DNA from: Sphaeramia orbicularis | Lineage: Eukaryota > Chordata > Actinopteri > Kurtiformes > Apogonidae | NCBI RefSeq assembly: GCF_902148855.1 | Contig: NC_043978.1 | Coordinates: 41,084,609 to 41,148,608, forward strand | Direction of reading: 5' to 3' | DNA: 64,000 nucleotides | Part shown: positions 44,756-59,700 of the stretch, piece by piece | How the letters are laid out: each line of letters begins with the position of its first letter | Position numbering within the stretch: the stretch's first letter is position 1 | The notes under the pieces: model-generated | What the model was told of the DNA's origin: nothing | The model's input: only the letters and a program-made list of their open reading frames with translations | Database searches by the model: none | Program-made: the position numbers and the translations under genes

Positions 44756-47700
44756 TTAAAATTTGGTGATGGCTGAGGCGATGTTCTCCAAGGCGGATCG
44801 AGCCTCGGAGGAGGGGAAAGCCTGGATGGCCTCCAGAGCCTTGTTGCCATGGTAACAGCATAAGTCCACCGCTGAGCTCACGCCTTTCTCCGACTTAACT
44901 GCTGCCAAAAGCTGCCGAGGGATGAAAACACACATTAGTTTGTCACGTTTGTGTCACTCCTGCTCTCCAGCTGTCAACATCACAAAATGTTAAGAACAAG
45001 ACAAAGTTGGCTCACGCTTAAAGTAAAGGTAATAACTGGACTGAACAGAGGCATACGCAGAAAAGCTGTTGTGCAACACACTGATGTCGGCTTTTGATTA
45101 TACATTTGCATGCTGCTTATGGTGCCACTAGAGGCAGCTTACATATTTAAGTACAATGGAAAAATCCAGACTCATCACCTTAAATTTATATTAAAAAAAC
45201 TGTCAGGTCTTTGCTTTTGGATGAGAAGGAAAATGCCCTGAATTTTTTTCCATTTTTATTGGTATTACTAATGTATCATGCAGCTTTTCTGTCTCTTCAG
45301 ATGGATAATTACGCCACCAGATCACAGGGCTGGCTGCTGTTACTGTCTGAACTTGGCACAGCAAGTTTCCTCTACAACCCAGGTTGTAAATGTAACAAAC
45401 AGCCACCTAATTAACCCACCCAAATATGTCACATTTTGTAGTGTTTGGTAGGAATGAAGTTTGCCTGCATGTAGTGCATGTGTTTGTGGGCTTGTACATG
45501 CAAAGTATAAGAAGAAAAAAAAGTGGAAGTGAATGGAGTCACTGCCGACAGCTTAATATACAAACTGAGGGAGTTTGGGCGTCTCCATTTGTCTGAGTCT
45601 TGGTGTGTTGGGACATCTTTTTGCTGAGGGCGTTTTATCTCATAAATTCTGGAGGTGGAAAGCCCTGAAGGCCTTCTTCAAAAGAAAAAAGAAAAAAGAA
45701 AAATACAAAAAAAGTAGGTGTCAAACTTCTTTTTATTCGTTGTTTATTGCATTTAAAAAAGATAGTTTTTCACCTCCGTCACTACATTAACATGCATGAA
45801 CTTCAGTTTCTTCAACTCTAATAACCATATTAAAATGCTTGTTTGACATTCCGTACTTTCCACCTGCTTCTTTTCAGCCTGACAGCCAGTACGTTCTCAT
45901 CTCATCACTTTTAGGCACAATGTTACTCCACGGAATATTTCCATGATTGTGTTTTTTCTTAACTTCCATCAATTTTGTGAAATGTCACCATACTTAAAAT
46001 GTTGGCATCTTTAAAATGATAAAATGGTGATAAAAGATGTAACATTAAATAAATCGGAGCTGCTGGAAGAAATTTGTTAATTCAATGGGATGAAAGTATT
46101 TGCCAAGTCATGTGAATAATTTGTTGCTCCTATTATTATTTTGCCTTGTCATCTCTGTTTTCTTATCTTTGTGTTGAATCACTGCAAAGTACCTTGTGGG
46201 CTCTTTATTTTTCCTCCCCAAAATCTCATCTCTTCCTCTGTCCTGCTCTCATCTTCCCTCCTTGTGTCTCCTTGTCTCTCCTTCCCTTCGAACTTCTGTC
46301 CATGTCCCCTTTTGGGCAGGTCTGCTGAAGGAGATTCTCTCACAATGCCACTGTCTCAGAGCCTCAGTGTCTCCTCCACAAATAGGCCACAGTAACTAAT
46401 CCTTCCTGCTCTGGTTTCAGACAGGACTAGATAACCCCCCCAACACCATCAGACCACTCCTCTGAAGCTTCGGTCTCTTCTTGCACCCCTATCGGTCCCC
46501 TTCTTCTCTCACACATTGACTTTGGAAAGCTCATTTCTCAACTTTGATATAGGTTACAGTGAAAAGACATCCTCTTATTCTTTGATGGCTTTGACAGCTA
46601 TAGTGTCACTGAGTAAACAGGTGAACACACTGAAATAACATAAACTGAGCTTACCTTAGAGTAATCCAGCTGCTTCCTCAGTGTTGTTGCCTTTGTAAGA
46701 AGAAAGAAAAGGAAATTGGGTCACCTTTATGTTGTATTCATCACATTTCATTACTTGATTGGGTACATAAAACTGTATAAACTAATGAAAGAAAGAAAAA
46801 AAAATAGTCTTGGTTTAAAATCTTAAGTTTCTTTTTTTCTCATTATTTATGGATGAATAAATATTAAATCATTTTTCTTGTGTTGATGAATAAAGAAAAG
46901 GGCCATGTCATAATATAAAAAAATCTAACTGGAACATCTCCAAGGCCATGAATTTATTCATTAATTCTTTCTAAACCTCCTAGTATTTTATTTAACCCAT
47001 GTTACTTAAACTGAGGAGCCTCAGAATAACCTCATTTTGACACTGACATATTTAGCTTTTTAGAATTTCCTCACTGGTGAATAGTGCTCGAGACTATGGC
47101 TGGTTTTCTTTTTTTCATGCATGGCTGGGCCTTTATACAGGTTTGTGAGGATTATACAGAGGAGTAGATAATGTAGACTTTGTTAAATTTATAACATAAT
47201 CTTTGCCTGGTCCCATAAAATGATAAAATATCCTGGATGTAACTAATTGATGCAGTGAGGAGCTTCTTATTTCTTAAACAACCATCAATTTGATAGAAGC
47301 ATAAAGACTGGACTGTGTTTCAATAGAAAAAGGTCATGTGGTCTGATGAATCCAGATCGACCCTGTTCCAGAGTGATGGATACATCAGGGTGAAAAGAGA
47401 GGTGAAAGTGATTTCCCATCATTCCTAGTGCCTACAGTACAAGCCTGTGGGGGCAGAATTATGATCTGGGGTTGATTCAGTCTGTCAAGTGTAGGTTCAA
47501 CAATGTTTTGTGTCCACAAAATGAGGTCAGCTGAACCTGAATATACTGAATGACCAGGGTTGAACATCAGTGGATATTTCTCTTCCCCAATGACACAGAC
47601 ATATTCCAAGACAACAACGTCAGGATTCATCAGGCTTAAATGTAAAAGAGTGGTTCAGGAGCATGAGACATCATTCACACACATGGATTGGTCACCACAG

Positions 47701-50700
47701 AGTCCAGACCTCAACCCTACTTGGAATCTTTGGGATGTGATGAAGACTTTACAAAGCAGTTTGACTCAATCCCATCAATCAATACATGATCTTGTTGAAA
47801 AATTAATGCAACTCTGAATAGTAATACATTTCTATATGGCCAGGCGGAGTATTTACCAACAGCCTTAACGTCGCTGCCTGTCGTGAGGACCATGTCCTGT
47901 CTTAGGTGGCTTGTCACAATGTTTATAGTGTCACAAAGAGAGTAAATTGTCAATTATTAACTGTCGTCTTATAAAGTTAGAACAATTACTAAGAAGGGAA
48001 TAAAGACTTATTAGAGGCTAACTCTTACTATACTCTGCACCGTGCACCATAGAGGTTCTGGACAATATTAATATAATTTACTGTGCACTGAAGTCTTACC
48101 GCCTTTGTTTCAGATATGCTAGACCACAGCATGATGAGAAATTCATTAAAATTAAAGCTAGTCGATCTGGCACGTCACCTAGCACTACTGGTGATGATGT
48201 GGATGAAAAAAAAAGGGAGACTAGCTCTGTTAAAATAATGAAACAGCAAAGACAGTCTAGCTCAGACACAATGCTTTCTGTACCTGCTGCAGCTGCTGAT
48301 GCCATCTCTCCTGTCCAACAATCTGACGGTGGAAAACCACCGGGGCGGCGCTCAAACTGAAGGATGACGGCTCTCCCATGCTGCTCTTCACAAACGGCTG
48401 CAGGTCAGAGTTCAACTGCAGAGAAGAAGGAAAGAAACTCACGTCAATCTGGCTGAGTCTGCCTGAGTCTAGCTTCCAGGCATCAACAATGAAATTAAAG
48501 AAATCCAGTGTCGAAATTGTGGATGGGTGGCTGTGCACAGCACCTGCCTATATTCTCAGTGACCCTGATAATGAATGGCATAATGAACAGTCTGGTGGAA
48601 GACACTGCTTGCCTGATGAGAATGGTTCTCCTTCAAAGACCTCATTTCTGCTTTCTCCCATGCTGAGATTCCCTGCAGCCACCAAGGCCTACAGACTGGC
48701 AGCTACAGGCAGCCACAGCAGGAGAGGACGTACTAATTCAGCACTCCGAGTAGGATCATTGTGGATAACTTTTAGGGTTATGCAAACATGCTCAGTTTAG
48801 CTCCTTAAAAAAATTATATTAGCTCATGCATCATCATGACCCAGTTTGGCACAAATCAACATTTTCTTGATTCAATTGTCTGATATGGTTATTCCTTATC
48901 TAACCATTATCTGCACTCATGATTGAAAATCCTGTTGTAACAATGTTTTTCATGCTAAATCAGTGAAGACAAGAACTTGGTCGAAAGACATATATATACA
49001 ATTGTTGAACTAGAATAAGGACAATCATATACCAAGACTAACGTGGAAAAACAAGTCCAGACACTGCTGCTTCCTATGGATCAGCAGAACAGGCAGCTTA
49101 TCTATAGTCCTTTTACTGGAGTTGTTTAAGATGATCACAGTGAGGCTCAGCTGATCAATATGGACAAGGATTTAGTGCAGAGACTGTATTAAACCCCTGT
49201 AAGCATGGTTTCATATTGTTAAGGAAATTTAAAGGTTCAGTTTCAAATACCTCATGCTATTTAGCAGTGAAGCTGTCGAGTGCAACCAAGTGAATGCTCC
49301 TCACGTCACCCTCCCCCTCAGTGGCAGCTAACACCACTAAAATTAAAGAGTTCTGGGCTTTTCTGTTAAGGGGATAATAACTGTGGTCCACACTCAAACA
49401 TAATAAGTGACAGTAATGTGCACACCATAACATGAAGAACAGAGAAAGAAAAGAAAAGAAAGAAAAAATGTCCATTCTGACCTACTGTAGAAACATGGTG
49501 GTGAAAGATAGTGAACTCTGTGGAGAAGACCTGCTTCCTCTATAGATACAAATGGCTCATGACAAAGAAATGAAAATACAACAATTATTATTTTCATTTG
49601 CTTATATTGTAAGTTGATGAAGACAGAACTGTGAATACCATATTCAACTTGCAAATGTATTCAACTAAATCTTACATACTGAACCTTTAAGGATTCGACT
49701 ATAACTACCACACAACATTCATTCACCACCTACTGTGTATCTTAAAATTTATTATTTATCATCTTCCTCTTATCTTCTGACGTGTATGCGGATATATGTA
49801 TATAATGCATAAGCGTGTACATATTATTACAGGTAAATGAGTACGTGTATATGTGCATTCTCATATACACAAAACTCATATTTATTGCAGAGTACCAGAG
49901 CCTCATCACAGTCATTTTGATGTACACACTGTCACTTCAATCCAGAACACAAATTCACACACCGCTCATGTGAAATAACCCCTTCTCTTAGCAGAATATA
50001 CCATCTCTCCACTCTTGCTGTGCATTCTATGGTGATAATAGGGCCTTTAAACTAAATCACTGAGTTGAGGTAATTTCATTGTGTAGCTCACTGGTGTGGC
50101 AAATGACCCCGATTCATTTATCCACCAAAGAGTGTCTTTCCAGAAATTTGTTGCATGGCGGGTGAGACACTCATAGACGCACCTTGTGGCCCAGTGATAG
50201 GTGCTTGCCATACTTGTAGGCAAGCCTTTGGGACTCCTTGTCGTGTTTGGCGAGCTCCATCGCAGCTTGACAGCTCTTGGCTAGCAGTGCCCCATGGGAC
50301 AAGAAAGTCTGCTCCTCCCAGGCCGCTATGTTGACGCCATCGGTGAGACTATTCTCCTGCAGAGCAAACAGACGCAAAGAAACCACAGGCCTGAGCTCTC
50401 GCTGCTTATACTGCACAACTTCAAAGTTCCCAAAGAGCACCTCAGTCCAAACAACCCCACCTCACTCTGTGATTTTATATTTCAGCCCTTTTAATGCTCA
50501 GAGTCCCAGTAGTTCGTCAGTTCAACAGGAGATGAATGCAGAGTCAGGCAGGAATAACACTCTTCACTTTGCTCACACTTGGAATATGTTCTTTTACCCA
50601 AATAAGTGTGTCCAACAAGGGTGAGAGCAGCACAGTACACTGGAAAGTCTGGATCACAGAAGAAAGAGTTGAGTTTTTACACATTTGTAAGGATAAAAAG

Positions 50701-53700
50701 GCTCAGCCCAGCAGTAAAAAGATAAGCAAAGATGTAAATGAGTGAATACAACTTCATCTCTTTTTGTGTCTAGCAGCACTTTACAAGGAAACTCTTTAAA
50801 ATTCAATATAAATCACAAAGGCCCATTTGTTGTTTTGGATTCATTTGCAGTCCACAAGTAGTGTGCAGAGTCAGATCCGACCACAAAGCCACGCGGCTCC
50901 ACACAGCTGGAACTCACTTCCTGATGTAAATGCACAATAAATTTAGCCACTGCAAGCTGGCATACATTTACACCTTTTCTCCCTCAAATAAGTCAACTAA
51001 TATTTTCTGTACCATTTACAGAATAGAGTTATATATATTTTTCTTTAAGTAAGCAAGTGTCACTTAGCACAAATAAATCGTGCATTTGACATGAACTATT
51101 ATTAGATGTATGGCTAACACAATAAAAATAAAAATAGGGATTTCAAATTTGTACATTCACTGTTCAGGGGTCTGTATGATGCAGCAAGTTCAACAGAACC
51201 AGGACCTTTTTCTGTTTCCTGATTCAACAAATCAAAAAGATGTGGTATCAAGGCTAAATTGTATGAAAAAGGTGATTATGAACTTGTTCTGTTAACCCAG
51301 GACTTCTGACTCTGGTTATCAGCATGTTAACAATAAAAATAAACATGGATGGACTAGATTGGCTGCATATACGTCATACGAAGTACAAAGCATAAGTCTC
51401 AACAGACCCAAGTCATTTACAATATGAAAGAGATGACAAACTGTCATTGAATTAGTTAATATTTTGATCAACATTGAGTGTCTGACTGTAATTCATCTAC
51501 ATTTACTCTGTTTAACTAAAGGGCTCTTATGGTGTGCAAGACATTCTGAGTATACATTTTTTTCAGATCACCTATGGCACTGTTAAACAGACTTAAAAAA
51601 CAAATATGGAAACAGAATTCAAAGGATAATGGGTTTAGATAATCTGTAGAGCTCTTTCCTTCCTCACATCTAAGCATTACACCCTGAGCTTTTTTTCTTG
51701 TACTTTTTGCTTTTTTTGGTAATCAACACACTAAAGTCCACGGGATATTATAGGACTATTGATTGGTCAGATGTTGCTTTTTATTATTTTGATCTACAAC
51801 CAAGTGTGGAGTGGGTTTGAAGGGTAAATTACCATGGTAACCTCAGTAAGAAATAACTACCTGTGTGATTAACCAACCAGTCATCCTGAACCGAACCAGA
51901 AGATAACCCTTAATCCTGCTTTGTGATACAGGCCCCAGGACCATGGTATTACTATTATTGTTGGAAATCTCCAATACTCTCTGCTTTCATAAATCCTTGT
52001 TGTCACACATTATGTGTGTCTACTATCCCATACATAAGATCAATAGAAAATATGAGCTTTACCTCAGCATTACTGGAATTTTCATAGTAGATTCCTTGAA
52101 CTAAATCACCAATGGCACTAGAGATCAGCTCAACAACCTGTCAACAAAGAACAACAGAGAGAAAAACATCAGACATCAAATTTAACAAGTAACCAGTGTG
52201 AAATTACCAATTTTAATTGCATTTGCACAACACAGCTACAGTATGTGTCGTGCTAAAGTGTCCTTGGATTCGGGCGCTGAACCGATAACCTGCTCACCCA
52301 TTATAAACAGCATCAATTGAAGTACAAATATAGGTGTCAATGAGGTAGATCAAAACTGACACACTATTCAATCCATCCATGACATTTGTAATTAAAAACC
52401 ACAATTTGCCCTGATTGAAGTGTGAGCAGGCAGCTCTGTCCTCTGAACAGCTGCTCGTGTGAATAAATCAGCGGTGGGGCGAGTCGCTGCTCAGGGCTGA
52501 AACCAGGTGAGCTGCTGCAATCTCAGCTGCTCATTATCAGACCAAAGGGGAGCTCCCGTTGATTTCATAAAGCAGATCTCGACTCCCTTTCATTCGCTAG
52601 ACTTTGTATTTATAGCAAAGTCCAGTCGAGACTCTGCAACAGAGCTGGATCAGGTGTCTGTCCGGTCCAAAGGGCTGAAACGAAGCTAAAAGGCAGATGG
52701 TGAGACAAAATAAGACGGCGTCCAGAGAGGTTCTGGACTCCACTTTGCTCTAATTTTACCCTAATCCATGATTTATTGGAAGAATTATGGGTGATTACCA
52801 TGCTAATCTGTTTATAGTTCATATATTCAAGCATTTTGGGGATTTTGCAGTAGAGGCAGTAAGAGAGGTGAAGGCAAGAAGGAAAATGGGCCTCAAGTAA
52901 ATAGAAAAGGTAGGGAATAACCACTACTACTGGAATCACAGGTCAATGAGTATAATGAATATGAAAAAGGATACTGCTTTCTTATAGGAAACTGGCTTCA
53001 GAGAATATCCTACTTTAAGATAAAAGGGGGATAAGTGAGGAAAAACTGGATACAGTGATAAAGCCTCAGGTTTGTTTAAAACTGCAGTTGCCTATTTCCT
53101 CTTACAGGGGGCATGCATGACTACATTTTAGCTCAGAGACATATTACTGGCTCCTTATCAGCCTCAGGATGAGAGGCTGCAGTTTCTTGAAATGATAATT
53201 CCAAGCCTCGTTCTAATGAATAGGAACCATCTTAAGTTGATCTTTACGTCCTTTATTCAGAGCCGCTGAACACTGTGGGCACTGCATGGAGGCCACGCCT
53301 TTAGCGTTCAGATGAATGAGGTTAAATTTAGAGCTCCTTCAGCTCATCCCAGACATCCTTGGTTCATAAGAAAAGTCTGGTGACGCTGGCTGCTCCGTCA
53401 GCCTCGCAGTGCCCTTTGGGTAACTGAATCCACCGGGGGAAAATATTGAGGAAACCTGAGCTTCGCCCACAGACCTGGAAGGACAATGTGCCTACAGTAT
53501 TACCAGATGTGGTGTCTCTGCCTGCCTTGGGAAGTGGGGGCCAATGGGGGGTCTTTTTTTGGAAAGTATCAGATAAGCTCCCCCCCTGCCTCCCCCTTAC
53601 TCCATTCCCAAATCCAGCCAGATCGTGTTTTGCCGACAGGTCTGCGAGGGGGAGAAACCGGAGCTCCGCAGCCAGATTACTTTACAGTTTATACAAGTAG

Positions 53701-56700
53701 CGGCATAGGTTTCCTCTCAAGGCCACGACACATAATCTCCATCGCTCTCACTGCCTTAAAAGAAGAAGAAAAAGGCTGGTTTATGAGAAAAACTTAAAAA
53801 AAGCTTTAAGAACTACTCATCAGTTACACCAAGTATGACACAGCTGGGCTACCATGACCACTCCGGCCTCAGGAAAAGGAAAAGGGAGACGACCTGCTGT
53901 GGAGGATGCTGATAGTTAACACACTCTTAAGTTTTAAATACCAGGGAATTATCAGACTTTTATGTGGGAAATATTTACAGCCTTTATTGTATCTGCTTAG
54001 GGGTGATTCTAAGTGTAAGGAGCCGCCATTTTCCTCTCATGCTACAGTTACTTTATGTGCTGATAGATGTGTGAATCTGTTGAGGCAGTTTGCGTCAAAA
54101 GCCACACCCACTGACATCCACCTGCCTCCTCTGCCTAACTGCTAATCACTTGCCTCCTCATCTCATGATTAGCTTTTCCACATAGTTTATGCAAATCCAT
54201 TCAGAACCTTGTACTTTCAGACAGACTGAATAACTGATGCAAACATAACCCACACAAACACATCCTGTTCTCTGCAGCCGTCGACCAGTGTATTGTCTTC
54301 TATTTACTTCATCAACTGTTGCTCTCCCCGTCTCAGAAGTTTAAAAGATGAAGTGGTTAAATTCTGAACTTATTCAGCTCAACCCACACAAGCACATTCA
54401 GCACATCTTTGTTTCACAAGAAATATCTGGTGCACTAACAGTCAGATGAGGAGCTCTTGAACTAAGCAGACCATGACTTAAGATTTTTTCTGTTTCTCAA
54501 TATTTTAGATTTTCTTGTCAAAAGAGGTTTTTATTTCATTTATATAATGGTGTTTAACGTTCACCTCCATGCATACTGTGAGGCTAAAATGATTTGCTTT
54601 GAATAACAACTTTAAAAAAAGTTCAATGGCCTTATTTAACATAACATCTGTGTCTTTAAGTTCAATAAAAAAAATCTAAATATGCAAATATTCATTTTAA
54701 GTTTCCTCAATGGAAAAAAAACAGTATTTCTTTAGTACAAACCCCTATTTATCTCTACAACTTTTCAAGTTTCTACATTCACTTCCAAGGGTCACAGTTG
54801 GCTCCAACATAATTCTGAATGTGGGCACATAGCTTCAATGTGATTTCAGGTGAGAACAGTAAAAATGTGAAAACAGGTCATCACAGAACTCTTCACAGAA
54901 ATGATACTAAGCTACTCTCTAACCCACAATATAAACTTCTATTCTGAGGGATGATACGCACATAAATTCAACTGAACATGATGGACTCATCAGTGCTGTT
55001 TTTGATTTTCTCCCTGTTCATATAAAGGAAAAAGCTAAATACATGAATGAATTGGCCTTGGTTCATTATTGTCAAATATGGCACCAGTGTTCAGTGGGAC
55101 TCAGTGATGAACCAAAGTGACCTCACAAGACAAATCAGTGTCCTGAACTGATCTTAAAAGAACAGTATAATCAGATCATGATGCAAGGATCATGGACACA
55201 TTTGACTGAATTGACAGTTCTTATAAATAATGTAATAAGTCTAAAATTAATTTTCTTTCAAATGTGATGACTACCCATCCCTCACTGCAACCACACCATC
55301 TAAGACCTAGATTGCCAAGAAAAAGCCCTGATTTGGCTAATCAGATGAAGCTCCAGCTAACAGTCACCAACCCCCAGATTAATAGGTATTAATTTGGTGA
55401 CAACTGTGACATTCGTTTACTTATTTATCACAAGTCATGTTGTCATCACAGTATTTCCTCATATCACGCAGGCCTGAAAAAATTATTCCAGTGTTGGTGT
55501 GTGATTATTCACTGCCCCCTGAGTTTGAATGGCATTGTACTGACCTTGACCATGAACCAAACTAAAGGAACAGATGCTCTAAAACTTCATTGAACTGATG
55601 CCAATTTACTTGGCATGAATTCTTTCTAAACATGATTAAATCATCATTAGCTCCAGTTGCTAGCAGATCAGCCATCACTTTATTCTCAGCATGTTTCTTT
55701 CCATCTTCTAGAGAACTCAATATCACTATCATGAGTGAGATTTGCAGCTTTACCACCAAATAACAATGAAAGCCAATTAACACAGAGTAGGGAGTACCAC
55801 ACCTTCAACGGGATCTTTAATGTATGCCGTTTCCATAGAAGCTTTGTGCGTTTCCACTCCAAAAAGCATCACAGCGACTGTTTACATCGTCTTTGGCCAC
55901 CATGAAGCAGACATAGACGTCAACTGTGAGCACTGAAAATGAAGCAGGAAGGGAAGGTGATAAGGGCTGGTCAGGCTGATGGCATGGGGTAAGGAGGGGT
56001 GAGGGCGGGGGAGTGGGATGGTTATTTTGATCCACTCAACCACATTCTGACTGAGCAGCATGGTGACAGCATCTGTCAGCGAGGGGTTACCGTGCTACGT
56101 AGCAGATATGATCTGTGGTGCACTTACAAGACCACCACCACGCACACGTCCCAAAACTGAAAACTCAATGAGAGGGATTCCCGTGGTGCTCATGTCAGTG
56201 GTGTCTCCTGACCACATTTAGCACCAAATACGGCATGAAGGACATCAAGTGTAGCAGCTTATGTGCAATGACTGGCTAGTATTTTATTTTCCTATGGTTT
56301 GGAAATACCTAAGGCCTGATCTGTAAACCACAACAAACATATGCATCCACACTATTTTCATTGTTGCCTTTCAATGAACTCTTAGTAAAATGTATAGACT
56401 CCTACACTTCTTACTGCAACCACCCTCTCTGTTTCTTCTTTCAAGTGAAAATAGTTTTTACTTTTGCCCAACACTAAGTAATTTGTGACTTTTTTTTTTT
56501 TTTTTTTACATTTTTATCACCAACATAATTTTGAAATGAAACAGTGGCTGTAATCATTCCTAAAACAGGATCATGTTACTTAGCTATATTGCTAAAAAAA
56601 AAAAAAAAACTGTAGATTAAGAATTTATTGTGTAAATAACATCAGATATTTTTCTGTTGCTATTTTAGATTCCATTTATTCATTCTTTACAGCACCCTCT

Positions 56701-59700
56701 AAGGTCTGAATGCTCATTTTTATTTTCCAAATGGAGGAACACCGGACTACACATAATTTTTTTTAAATGCATGTAGTGTTTTGGGGTTTTGTGCTTTTAG
56801 TAGACATTGGAAGGAGGCAGAGAAAGGAAATGTGGAGAGAGTAAGGACATCAATGACGGTTTTAGAATAAAAAAAAAAATGCATTGCTATTGCAGTTTTG
56901 ATATTCTACAGATAGTGACATTTTTGCAAATCCTTTAACCATAAAACAGACACAGAGGGAAAAAAAACATTAATACTGAGTGCCGCACTGGATAAAAGTG
57001 CACATAATAATGATGTAAGACATTGTTAGACTAATCAGGTCCTCATCAAGGACAAGGCTGCATCAAATAAAAAAAAAAAAAAAGACAGAAAGACTGTCAT
57101 GAATGACTAATGGCAGGTATTCCAAAAAATGTAGAGAGCAAGAGGAAGAAAACAGTCTGAGGCACCCCGGACTGCATAAAATAAATGGCAAAATAATAAT
57201 AATAATAATAACAATAAACAAATAAATAAATAAAAATAATAATGATAATAATAGTAAATTCCAAATCTAAAATCTGAATTTCTCCAGCATGTCAAGTTGT
57301 TATTGTCAACGTTGTACTGACAATCTGAAGATATCATGAGCTACGTTGGTCACCTCTACCTATAAATATGAGCATCAAGCCCAATGAAGACTAAACCTAT
57401 GCAGAAGATTCATGTGACTGGCTCTAAATTGTTCTCAATGATTCATCCCTTGCGTGTCCCTTGTTCTTGTGGGCTGTGACAGTTTCACACACTAGGAACC
57501 AACAGTAAACACCATCATGTTCGGTTTAAAGTCCCTTGGTTCCTAGTTTCCATGTCAGAAATATCTTTATTCGACTGTTCACCATGTTCTCCACTTTCAT
57601 TATCTAAACCAGGTGGAAAAAAAAAACACAAGGTGCAATTGGAGGAAATTACTTTTAAGCAACATTCTACAACTCATCTGTTAAAAAGCTTTTTAGCATA
57701 TCCTCAAGTAGCTGATCATAATTGCGGGCTCTATGGTTACTCAAAAAATGTGCAAATGCATTCCAAGCTGTTAATTCTAGAGGGCTGAGCTTTGGGGGGA
57801 AAACAGGATCATCAATGTGGGCTCCAATGAAAATTTCAGCTTTCCACTGCAGCACTTAATACCAACTGTTTATGTCAGGTAGTGAAACGTAGCTAGAGTG
57901 TCTGTGTGGGTTCTCCCCAGGTACTCAGGCTCCTCCCACCATCCACAGACATGCACCTAATAGGTTAACTGGTCAATCTAAATTGCCCATAGGTGTGAAT
58001 GGTTAGTCTCTATAAGTCAGCAGTCAACTGGCGACATGTCCAGGGTATAGCCACCTTCACCCGATGGTAGCTGGTGTAAGCTCCAACACCCCCCCACCCC
58101 CCACCCCCACCCTCTAATGGATTCAGAAGGTCAGAAAATGAATGAATGAATTTATAGAATTAAACACTGGTGTGATATACTGTTAATGGCTACAAATTGA
58201 CTTGTATATTAGACAAAATCCTGATGTGCTGAGGGAATTCTGATTTCAGATTGAGAATCTGAGTGCTTCAGTAAAATCACGTATTTTTCTCCCTGTATGA
58301 AAATCAGGGTTGACCAGTGATATTAAAATAAAAACAAAACAAAAAAAACTATTACCTCATGGATACACCAGTGTATTTTGACTCCCAAGATGCTTTATAA
58401 CGGCATGAAACAGATGTGCTACAACAGACCTACTTTAATTGGTTATGTTGTAACTCCCATATTCCTGTCATGGTCCTTTTCACTGGGATAAAATGTTTTC
58501 ATCAAAATGAAATTACTGACAAGTGCTGAGCAAAAATATTGCCCCAATCTAAGCTCAATAGATAGTTCAGATGTGATTTGAGTAAAAAGATCAATGTGAC
58601 TGTCGCAAAACTCCTATTCATCTGGGAATAAGATACAGACAGGTGACAATAATACAAGACCAACCCAGCGTCACCAGAACATTTTCAATGTTCCTACCAT
58701 TGACTCTAAATGTGTCTGAACTTTTGCGGAGGGATGAACATCATTCTAACATAAACTGATGCTCCAGTGGTGGTGGAGCTCTGTTTAACATGTTCTTCCA
58801 TTATCTGCTGTAGGTTATTGACTGGGTTGAGAACTGGTGACTGAAGGCCAAAACATATAATTTGCTTTATTTTTTATCAGACCATTCAGTGAGCCCTCAT
58901 GCTTTTTGGATAAGGGGATCAGATGTCATGAAAGAGACCACACCCATCAGCTTTTTTCTCAATAATGTTTAAGACTTCCACGACACCTGCATCATACTGT
59001 AGGTATAACACGTTAGTAATTTAGATTAAATGTGAATGACAGACAATCAGGTGTCAGGTGAGACACCTCTATGGAAAACACCTCATTACCTTAGTGTTAT
59101 TCAGCTGAGCCAGTCCAGTACATGCATTGGCTAGCAGGAAGTCACCGCTTAAGACAGCCATCTTGTTTCCAAACTGCATGTCCTTCAGCGGGCCGTCTGA
59201 AATAGTCCACTCCTTGAGGTCGACTATCCCACGATGCACCAGGAACGCTGTGTGGATCAGTTCAGTGATTTCTGCCAAGTTCCGCTGGCTATGAAATAGG
59301 ACAAAAATAAAAAAAAAGAAAAAAAGAAAAAGGAGATTAATTTAAAAATCACAGCTTTTTTGTCAACAGCTTTGAAGAGAGGCGTTTTAGAGGCCTGACA
59401 GTTTGAGAGCTTTTTGACAGAAACCCTTTTATTGTCTCTGACTACTTTTCCAAACTTGCCAAACATGCAGAGAATCACATACAGCCTTCACAGGTGTACT
59501 GACTGCATCAGTCAAAAACACAACGTGTCCACACTTGAAAACCTTTGGCCTTCGGTCAACACCAAAGTATTTGCACATACGGATGGACAGACGAACGGAG
59601 AGATGACAAACTGATGACAATACCCTGCAGCAAGGGCTGTGGGTAACAAAGGGTGTGTTCATTTATTTCCAAAGAGGTAAAAAAACATATATTTAGTCAG

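Larger units (their letters stand above)
52138..59089. other. PDSS2 intron 3 (about 7 kb)
   Basis: The longest intron in the window. It holds candidate regulatory islands (52430-52700, 53240-53720, 55830-56290), poly-A and poly-T tracts (56491-56507, 56594-56609, 57070-57082), an (AAT)n-like run near 57200-57250, and a dispersed repeat at 57895-58145. The 58640-58960 part resembles an old DNA-transposon-type repeat that I cannot place. No coding exon was seen. Confidence 0.5.

Noticed and set aside
53446-53797. Two overlapping plus-strand frames (84 and 103 codons) as a nested gene
   Set aside because: Neither has recognisable motifs or exon neighbours; the stretch is better described as a possible regulatory island.
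57667-57855. 62-codon minus-strand frame as an additional PDSS2 exon
   Set aside because: PDSS2 exons 3 and 4 join directly in phase 0 and match the family without an insertion; no suitable splice pair.
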